64,000 nucleotides of DNA, from contig VCAZ01000136.1 of the NCBI GenBank assembly GCA_005784505.1, forward strand, positions 131,501 through 195,500, written 5' to 3'. Below, one piece after another: positions 46,201-56,600 of the stretch (position 1 is the first letter of the stretch; every line of letters begins with the position of its first letter). The DNA comes from Bagarius yarrelli (Eukaryota; Chordata; Actinopteri; Siluriformes; Sisoridae). The notes under the pieces are model-generated. The model saw only the letters and a list, made by a program, of their open reading frames with translations. It searched no databases and was not told the DNA's origin. Position numbers and translations under genes: made by a program.

Positions 46201-49200
46201 CAGGGTAGAATGTAGTACTGTGGAAATGGCATCTTCAGTTGACCTATTTGGGCGATAGGCAAATTGGTTGGCTGGCAGACAGGCTTTAAGGTGGCTGAGG
46301 ACCACTCTTTCAAAGAACTTTGCGATAACTAGGGTGAGTGCGACTGGATGAAAGTCACGCAGTTCTTTTGCAGCAGAGTGCTTCGGCACTGGTACAATGG
46401 TAGCAGACTTGAAGCAGATGGGGACGATTTCCTGGGCCAAGGACAGATTTAAGATGTTCGTGAAGACCTCAGCCAACTGCTGTGCGCATGCTCTGAGTAC
46501 GCGTTCAGGGATGCCATCAGGGCCAGCTGCCTTTCTACCATTCACCCTACCCAGGGTAGCACACACTTCAGAGATGGAGAGCGAAAGTGGCTGCTCACCT
46601 GGTGACAGCTCTGTTTTGAGCATAGGCTCTATATTCCCTTTTTCAAAGCGAGCATAGAAGTGGTTAAGCACGTCGGGGAGTGAGGCAGAGCTGGTTGGAG
46701 GTGTACTGTTGGGTGGTTTGCGGTCAGTAATAGCCTGTATTCCCTGCCACATGCGTCGGGGGTCAGCAGAGATGAAGTGCTCCTCGATCTGCTGTTTGTA
46801 TTCGTGTTTGGCTTTGAAGATTCCCCTCCTCAGATCAGCTCTGGCGACGTTGTAGGCCTCCTAGTCTCCAGACCTGAAGGCGGTGTTGCGTGCTTTGAGC
46901 AGGAGACGGACCTCACGGTTCATCCAGGGCTTCTGATTGGGGAACACTTTGATGTTCTTATTTGTAGTCACCAAATCCACACACTTATTGATGTAATCAA
47001 GGACAGCAGTGGTGTAAGTGTTGACATTGGTGACTGTATCTGTAGTGGCCTGTGCAGCAAATTCACTCCAGTCTGTATGTGTGAACTGCTGTTGGAGAGC
47101 AGCGTCAGCCCCATCCATCCAAACTTTTAACAGTCCTGATTGTGGGTTTCACACTTTTATTGACTGGACAGTACTTGGGCAGCAGAAACAATGAAAGATG
47201 GTCTGATTGTCCGAGGTGGGGGAGAGGTGTGACTCTGTAAGCATCTGTAAGAGTTTTTTGTCCCCTAGTGAAACAGGAGACGTTTTTTGGCAGCGATCCC
47301 CAGCGACGACAAAGGCTCCATCAGGATGCACTGTCTGAATTTTGGCAGCGATCCCCAGCGACGACAAAGGCTCCATCAGGATGCACTGTCTGCAGCTTGT
47401 TGATAGCAGAGCTTAGTTCTTCCATAGCTGTGCTTGCATCCGGGGGGACATACACTGCTATCACCACAAGACATGTGAACTCACGTGGTAAATAAAAGGG
47501 TCTGCATTTAATGATCAGGTATTCGAGATCAGCAGAGCAGTGAGAAGAAACAGTGACAGAGACAGTGCACCATGTTTTGTTTACATAAATGCATAAGCCC
47601 CCTCCTCTGTTCCTACCCGTGCACACTGCTTCTCTATCCGCCCTGAAAATAGTGCGAAACAAAGTTTGTGCAGATGTGACCAATATCCAAAAGTGATGGT
47701 CTGTCGTATGAAACACTCGCATGACAGAATTGCGCGAGCACACAGGAGAATAGTGCGTAAATAAGCACAAATACGGCAAATCTGGAGAGACGCTGAGCCG
47801 CGCGATGTGTGCCGCCGCCATCCATCTTGCAGAAACTGCAGGTCCTGCTTACACACTCCGACCACCAGCAAAATGACCGGCAGCAGGCCCCAAATGTGCA
47901 TGTGTCTGCTCAAACGGTCAGAAACAGACTCCATGAGGGTGGTATGAGGGTCTGACGTCCACAGGTGGGGGTTGTGCTTACAGCCCAACACTGTGCAGGA
48001 CGTTTGGCATTTGCCAGAGAACACCAAGATTGGCAAATTCGCCACTGGCGCCCTGTTCTCTTCACAGATGAATGCAGGTTCACACTGAGCACATGTGACA
48101 GACGTGACAGAGTCTGGAGACGCCGTGGAGAACGTTCTGATGCCTGCAACATCCTCCAGCATGACCGGTTTGACAGTGGGTCAGTAATGGTGTGGGGAGG
48201 CATTTCTTTGGAGGGCCGCACAGCCCTAAAAACTTGAGCCCACCAGAGGTAGCCTGACTGCCATTAGGTACCAAGATGAGATCCTCAGACTCCTTGTGAG
48301 ACCATATGCCGGTGCGGTTGCCCCTGGGTTCCTCCTAATTCAAGACAATGCTAGACCTCATGTGGACGGAGTGTGTAAGCAGGACCTGCAGCCTGCAAGA
48401 CGAAGGCATTGATGCTATGGACTGGCCCGCCCGTTTCCCAGACCTGAATCCAATTGAGCACATCTGGGACATCATGTCTTGCTCCATCCACCAACACCAC
48501 ATTGCACCACAGACTGTCCAGGAGTTGGCGGATGTTTTAGTCCAGGTCTGGGAGGAGACCCTCAGGAGACCATCCGCCACCTCATCAGGAGCATGCCCAG
48601 GCGTTGTTGGGAGGTCATACAGGCGCGTGGAGGCCACACACACTACTGAGCCTCATTTTGACTTGTTTTAAGGACATTACATCAAAGTTGGATCAGCCTG
48701 TAGTGTGTTTTTCCACTTCAATTTTTAATTGTTTCTCCAAATCCAGACCTCCATGGGTTAATAAATTTGATTTTCATTGATAATTTTTGTGTGATTTTGT
48801 TGTCAGCACATTCAACTATGTAAAGAACAAAGTATTTAATAAGAATATTTCATTTATTCAGATCTAGGATGTGTTATTTTAGTGTTCCCTTTATTTTTTT
48901 GAGCTGTGTATGTATATATATATATATACAGTATGTCACAGACATGAGTATGTTTTTATGTGAAAACACTAAAGAAATGAAACTCTGCTACAATGTAAAG
49001 TAGTGAATGTACAGCTTGTGTAAGAGTGTAAATTTGCCGTCCCATCAAAAAAACTCAACACACAGCCATTAATGTCTAAAAACCTGGCAACAAAAGTACA
49101 CCCCTAAGAGGAAATGTCCAAATTGGGTCCAAGTAGCAGGAAAAAAAAAGAATTGTTGCTCTATATAAAGATGGCCTAGGCTACAAGAAGATTGCCAAGA

Positions 49201-50579
49201 CCCTGAAACTGAGCTGTAGCACGGTGGCCAAGACCATACAGCCATTTAACAGAACAGGTTGCACTCCGAACAGGCCTCGCCATGGTCGACCAAAGAATTT
49301 GAGTGTACATGCTCAGCTTCATATCCAGAGGTTGTCTTGGGGAAATAGACGTATTAGTGCTGCCAGCATTGCTGCAGAGGTTGAAGGTGTAGGGGGTCAG
49401 TCTGTCAGTGCTCAGACCATACGCTGCACACTGCATCAAATTGGTCTGCATGGCTGTCGTCACAGATGGAAGCCTCTTCTAAAGATGATGCACAAAAAAG
49501 CCCGCAAACAGTTTGCTGAAGACAAGCAATCTAAGGACAAGGATTACTGGGACGATGTCCTGTGGTCTGATGAGACCAAGATAAACTTGTTTGTTTCAGA
49601 TGGTGTCATCTTTGGAGACTGGGGCGCAGGGCAGCATTCCAACATGATAATGACCCCAAACACACCTCCAAGTCGACCACTGCCTTGCTAAAGAAGCTTA
49701 GGGGTAAAGGTGATGGATTGGCCAAGCATGTCTCCAGACCTAAACCCTATTGAGCATCTGTGGGGCATCCTCAAATGGAAAGTGGAGGAAAGCAAGGCCT
49801 CCAACATCCACCAGCTCCATGATGTCATCATGGAGGAGTGGAAGAGGATTCCAGTGTCAACCTGTGAAGCTCTGGTGAACTCCATGTGACATACTGTATA
49901 TATATATTTATCTGTTTTTGTAAAATAACATGTGTATATATGTAATATGTATAGGCAATATAGGCAATATGTGTAAAAAAATTTTTTCTGTAAGCAGTGT
50001 ATTTAGTAAAGATCAGCCTGCCTCATGGTTAAGACTATAAAAAGCTATATTTTTATACAAGTGTGGACCCTCTAAATACAATTTTAACATGAAACAAAAT
50101 ATATGAATACTATAAACATTTTGTTTACTTTTTTCACTAGTTAAAACAAACAGCGTCTATCTTCAGGCATTTTGTATGCCTTTTATCATGTTATATATTT
50201 AAAGTATAACATGAGATATAAAAGGCATACAAAAAAGTGTGGAGGAAATAAGTAGTAAGAACAGGTATGTTATGTAGATTGTGCCTGGGTCTGGGATTAA
50301 ATATTATCTAGAAAAAAGCTTAAAAAAATGTTTTTTTCCTAGACATAAAATAAAGCACCTGTATAGAATGGCCAGGATTGTGATGGTGAATTCCACTGTA
50401 GGCGAGTGTAAAGAACCCAAGTTTTAATACCTGTGTTAAGTCAAACAATAACCAAAAAGACTTAACAATAAACATAAACTTGACTTGGCCAACAAACAAA
50501 CTATTTTAGCCTGAACATGAAACTCACTCACGGGGGTTACAGGAATCAATACCAGGCAAAGGACAAGAAAACAAAAGGG

Positions 50580-50663
<84 letters not shown>

Positions 50664-53600
50664 CTAAAACAAAACTACAAACAAAAGAAGCCACATGACA
50701 TGTACCAAATTTCCTGCTGTCATCTGGTGGTGCTAAAAATATAGGTGATTATTGGCTGTTAGATGTCTTTTGGACAGGACTCCTAACAAACATGTAAATG
50801 AAACATAAAAATTAAAACCTGAACAAGATACTTTGGAAGACATTCCAATGCAAATGATTTTCCTACTGGTCTCAACACTGTAATAATTAATAGCCTAATT
50901 CTGACTGATGAACAAGCTTTGACTGTCAACATTCTAAAAATAACCATGTGCTTGCAGAACTGTTAAAAGTGTAGCATGGATACTGTTTTTTTAATGTCGA
51001 GTGCCAGGTATTTAAGAAAGTGGTGGGTTTTCAATCATCTCTGACATTTATTGGAAGTTCATTCCATTAACTTGGTGCCAGAACAAAGAAAAGTCTTAAG
51101 GTAGACCTACCTAGGAGATGGTGGGACTAGTCAAGCGGTACTTGTGGATCTCAGGGAGCATGGTGTGGTACTATGAAAGGAGTGATTAGTGCTTGGAGGT
51201 AGGAGGGCGCTACACCATTTTTGGCTTCGTAGGCAAGAATCAGTGTTTTGAATGCGTTTGAAGCGTTTTTAATGCGTGCAGCTACTGGGAGACAGTGGAA
51301 GCTACACAGCAGTAGAGCAGTAGAGAATTTGGCAGGTTGAAAACAACACGTGCAGCTCCATTCTGAATCATCTGCAGAGAACAAATTGCACTCAGAGGTG
51401 AGTCCCAGGTGATTGCAAGATCTTGGCATAAGGTCAGCGTCAGCTGGGATGAAAAGTAGTTTAGTTTTGCATGGGTTGATTTTCAGCTGGTGAGCTGCTA
51501 TCCATGATGATAAGTCTGCCAAGCAAGCTGAGAGCCTGGAAGAAGCTGTGGTGTCTGATGAAGAAAAGGAAAAGACAAGTTAAGTGTCTTTAGCATAACA
51601 ATAGTAGGTGAACCCATGTGAGGAAATAACTTTGCCGAGTTAGTAAAGACGGAGAAAAGGAGATGGCGTTCCATGTTTCCTGATATGAATGGACTTTCAA
51701 GTAGGAAGCAAATCACTGGCATGCTGTTCGACAAATACCGAGACACTTGATAGTAGACCTCAAGATCTTGTAATTGACTGTGTTGAATGCAGCTGAAAGT
51801 TCTAGAAGGATGAGGACAGATGACAGTTTGGATGATCTGGTGGCATGCAGCTTTTCAGTGACAGTCAAGAGGGTAGTCTCTGTAGAGTGATCTTTTTTGA
51901 AGCCAGACTGATTGGGGTCTTGAAGGTTGTTCTGTGAGATAAAGAGAGACAGTTGATTATAGACAGCGCATTCAAGTATTTTTGAAAGAAAAGGGAGAAG
52001 TGATATTGGTCTGTAGTTGCTAATGTCTGACCAGAAGATAGTAAGCCATTGATGATTGAAGAGATAAAAGGAAGAAGATCAGGAGAGATGATCTGGAGCA
52101 TTGCCGAAGAATTGTGTCCGGTGGACAGGTGGTAGAATTGCAGAACAGAATGACTTGTTAAAGGTCTTGCAGATATGCTTAACCTTCTTATTAGAAAAGC
52201 AAAGTCCTCTGCAGGCCAAAGTTTCTCCTTGTAGAAGTTAGTCACATCAGAACTTGGACAAAAGAGTGTGGTAGGTGGCAAGATCTGTGTTGAATTGTGT
52301 TCTCAGAATCTGTTGCGCAACACATCTGAAAACCAAGGAGCATGACAAGAAGTCTTCCTAGGTTTGGAAGATAAAGGACAAAGAAAGTCTATGGTTTAAG
52401 AAAGAGAGTGACGTTTGAAGTCACTGAGGACCATCAAGGGATACCATCAGTAGGAAGGCCACTGAGAAGTGTATCCATCTCAACTAGGAAGAGGACCAAA
52501 ATGTTGATTGGAGAAGAGACTGAAACTGACATAAGCTGTCGTCTGTAAGGCGTGAGTGATATTTGTTTTTTTATATAGTTCATATTGGCAAAGACCTGTA
52601 GATGATATGCAGTATCGCATATAGGGGTGGTGACGCATATTTTGAACGTCAAAAAATTAAACACATTTCATTTTAATGTAACAAGATTACCATAGTTTTA
52701 AAATTCAGAGTTATTAAATCATTTCTTTTTTTTTTTAAAGCTACAGGGAGCCGCAGCTATAGGACAAAAGAGCCATATGTGGCTTTGGAGCCGCGGGGTG
52801 CCATCCCCTGTCCTAGCAATTTCCTGATTTTCTACAAGCTTTACGCTTCTTTAAGACTCTCAAACGCTTCTGATGTTTAAAAGAGAGTTCCAGAGGACCC
52901 ATAGCTCTGGGTAATCTGGTGTTTCTCTTAGTTGTTCGTCTGTTTTTCAAAGCCTTTAAGTTTGCTACAAAACCAAACAGGCCCAGTCCAATTTCAAGAG
53001 CTGGTTACCACCACGCAAGCTGAATATTTAAGTATATACCACACTTCTGACACCAATCTACGCTATCAGCTAAATGGTCAATCCTGTTCCGTACTCTGGC
53101 TTGCTGGACAAATGCAGCGGATTTATTAAGCAATGCTCTTTGGTTCTAGAAATGCAGCCTCACGGATTTCTGACAGAAAAATCTAAACTTGCCCATGTTC
53201 TAAACCTCTATCAGGTCAACCATTTGCTTATAAAGTCCAGTTGATAACTGGCAAATTTTAACATCAACTGCAGCATTCAGCTTCTTTTTCGTAGCTAAAA
53301 AGATGGTGGGCTCTTGTGTTGACTACTGCGCCATAAACAAGATTACTGTAAGGTACAGTTAACTTCTTTCTCTCGTTTTCCCTACCCTAGATCAACTTCG
53401 AGGAGCAAGAATCTTCACCAAGCTAGACCTGAAAAGTGCATATAATCTGATCTGGAGACGGAGACGAATAAAAAACAGCTTTTATTACCTCAACCAGTCA
53501 TCATGAGTACATGGTTATGCCCTATGATCTCGTCAGTTCACCCTTAGTGTTCCAGAGCCAGATGAACGAGATGTTTCGGGAATGTCTGATCCGTTTCATT

Positions 53601-56600
53601 CTTGTGTACATCAACTGCATCCTACTTTACTCCCAAACTGAGAATAAACATCGGCAACACGCATAGTCCTCCAATGCCTTTGTGAGGACTGCATCTAAAG
53701 TAAAACAAATTAATGTTCCATCAGACTAGCACCCTGGATATATTATATTTCCACTAAATGCATCAAAATGGATGAAGGAAAAGTGGAAGCCATCGAGGCA
53801 TGGCCCGACCAACTATCATAAAGGAGCTGCAACAATTCCTGGGCTTAGTTAGTTAGTTATGTTATTTTCTCAGTGGGTTGTACAAGTGATTACAACCTGA
53901 GTTTCGGAAAAAATTTTAATAAAATGGAAACCAAAAAACTTTCAAATTACAAGAGTCAATATTTTATTTACAATAGAACTCAGATAACACAATTGATTAA
54001 ACTGCGAAATTTTATCCGCTTGATAAGCTCATTTCAAATTTGATGCTTGCCGCAAGTTTTTAAAATAGCTGGGACGGGTGTGTTTATCATGATATAGCAT
54101 CTCCTCTTCTTTTTAAAATCATTTGAAGACATCTGGACATCAAGGTTATGAGTTTCTGAAGTTTGATGTTGGAATTTTGTCCTATTCTTGCCTAATTCAG
54201 GTTTTCAGCTGAAAAAGAGTTTGTGGTCTTTGTCATATTTTTCATTTAATGATGCACCAAATATTCTCTACAGTTGAAAGATCTGGACTGCAGTCAGGTT
54301 AATTTAGCTACCGGAATCTGCTGTTGGAATAGCTGAGGTACACAATACACGGTCTTCAATGAAATAAATGTTGTCTGGACCTTTTAAGTATACCTGCGTG
54401 AAGTTGGCCCTCTAACCAAAGCAAAACGTTTGTTCTCTGTGCTTGTTTGTGCTGCTTTGGTTTTTTAGAGGTTATTCTCTGGTCACTTAACACCACCACA
54501 CACACAACAAATTCACTTATTTGTCTTATTTGTTAGTGGTTCGTTTCTGCTGGTTTATGCCAATGAAAGTTTTGTTTGTGCTGCTTTTGTTTTTAAAATA
54601 AAACTTTAAAATATAACTTTAATTTGAACAAACCAGCACAAAAGAAGCACAAACGATGAGTCTATTTCAGATAAGTTTGGAGCATGTTGGGGTCATCGTC
54701 TATAATGTAATGTCTTATATTAAAAAAAAATAAAAAAGGACATACAAAACTTTAATTGGCACAAACCAGCACAACGATTAAGACTATTTAGAATTTGGAG
54801 CACAAATTTTTTTTCAGCACAAACGATTAAGACTATTTCTGCCCAATTCTGCATTCGGTGGGGAGCCAACTTCATGCAGGTTTTCAGCATTCATAGTGAT
54901 TTACAAAGCACGCAGTCTGTCCAAACCGTATACACCCCATACCATAAGAGATGCTGGCTTTTAAACTGAACACTTATTACACACTAAAAGGTATCCCTCC
55001 TGTTTATTCGGAGGACACGGTGTCTGTGATTTCCAAAAAGAATGTCAAATTTGGACTCGTCTGACTATAAAATACTGTTCCAAGTTTTGGCCCACAGGAC
55101 ACGACGGCGCTTCTGGTCCATGTTCACATATGACTTCCTTTTTGTATGATGGAGCTTTAGTTGGTATCTGCAGATGTTAAAGTGGATTGTGTTTACTGAC
55201 TGTGGTTTCTGGAGGTTTTTCTGGGTCTGTTTATTAATGTCAATCACAAAATCATGCCGATGCAGTGTTCTCTGAGGGCCCGTAAACCACAAAGGTCTTC
55301 CTCTTTGTCCCTTACACACAGAGATTTCTTCAGTTTCTCAGAATCATTTGATGATGTTATGTACTGTTGATGATATTTGTAATTTGACTCTGATGAACGA
55401 TGTTGATAGATAGATAGATTTTTGTTTGTGGCACCAAATTCAAATATTTCATAAACACAAATAACATGGAGAAACATATCATGCAATTCCACTCAGAGCT
55501 GAAGAAACAAACTTGACTTCAGGCCGCATCCACTACCAGTTTCACTGAAACAACCCTCGAACAAGTAGCTACAGTTCTAAGTACAAGTAGCTAAGTGGTT
55601 AGCTACTGGAATTCTGAAAAGGTGAAGTGAATTATTCGGTCAGTGGCGGTTTTATTGCCAAGGATTTGTGTTGGTTCTCTGACGTGGATAACACAGGGTT
55701 TTAAACAATGTTACAGGTATTTTAGCCGAGGTACAATGTCTCCTTACAGCGTTATTTCAGCTATTATGAAGTGTTCTTCATAATTGGTATAATAATCTGA
55801 CGTTTTCATGTTTCATTCGGAGCTTCACTTCATCCTGAAAACAACTTTATTAATAAAAAGACATTTATGAAAGTAAATCTTTTTCAAAATAGATGATATT
55901 GTCATAAAGAAATTTCAACTAATAAACAAAAAGCAAAGAAACTTCAATTCTGGTTAAAATGTCAAGATTTAAACAGATGTAAAAGTATAGATTAAGAATG
56001 GTTTTGAAATCGGATCGGGACTCCCAGAATCGGGATTGGATCGTAAGGCACCTAAAGATTCCCACCCCTAATCAGTGTGTCACTAGCTTGATAGTTTTAC
56101 AAACAAGAAATATGCAACAAAATTGTAAGTGTTGACCATGTGGCTCCAGCTAAGAAAAATATCTCTTTTACAAAAATAAATTACTTAGGATAAAGTTAGA
56201 AAAGGTTTTGCCATACAAATAAACAAATTACAATAATTATTAATAATAATATCAATAATAATAATAATAATGCAGTGTGTGTGTGTGTGTGTGTGCATAT
56301 GTGTATGTGTGTGCATTGCATTCACAGGCTTCTGATGTTGAGAGACAGCTATACACTCAAGTCCATTCATTGCAGGATGATTTCAGAAAGAAAAACATCT
56401 CTAAAAACCAACACATGACACAATTAGAGAGCCTACAGGCAGAGGTAAAATCATTAGGATGCTTGCAAAAACTGTTTAAAAAAATCTTTTTTAAAAAGCT
56501 TTTGTTCAACATAATGACTTTCTGCAATTTCTTTTCTAATTATTTTGCTTGTATTCCTTTTTCTTGGGAGCAGCAAGGGATAGAAGTAAGTGTAAATGTA

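Larger units (their letters stand above)
44526..48908 (+). mobile_element. Tc1/mariner element 1, split by an L2-like LINE
   Basis: The terminal inverted repeats CACTGCTCAAAAAAATAAAG (44526) and its complement ending at 48908 match over 28 bp with one mismatch and are flanked by TA on both sides. The left part (44526 to about 44977) ends in the N-terminal DNA-binding region of the transposase (AWRRYRGNNPAAE-like). The transposase resumes at about 47826. Without the LINE the element would be roughly 1.5 kb, a normal Tc1 length. Confidence 0.9.

Noticed and set aside
45580..47130. Plus-strand open frames opposite LINE copy B
   Set aside because: Antisense of the RT and linker; the minus frame has the catalytic motifs.
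50517..50744. Open frame with a long YIYIYI run
   Set aside because: Translation of the (TA)n microsatellite.
56185..56370. Minus-strand open frame with HTHTH run
   Set aside because: Antisense of the (TG)n repeat and of bicdl1 exon 3.
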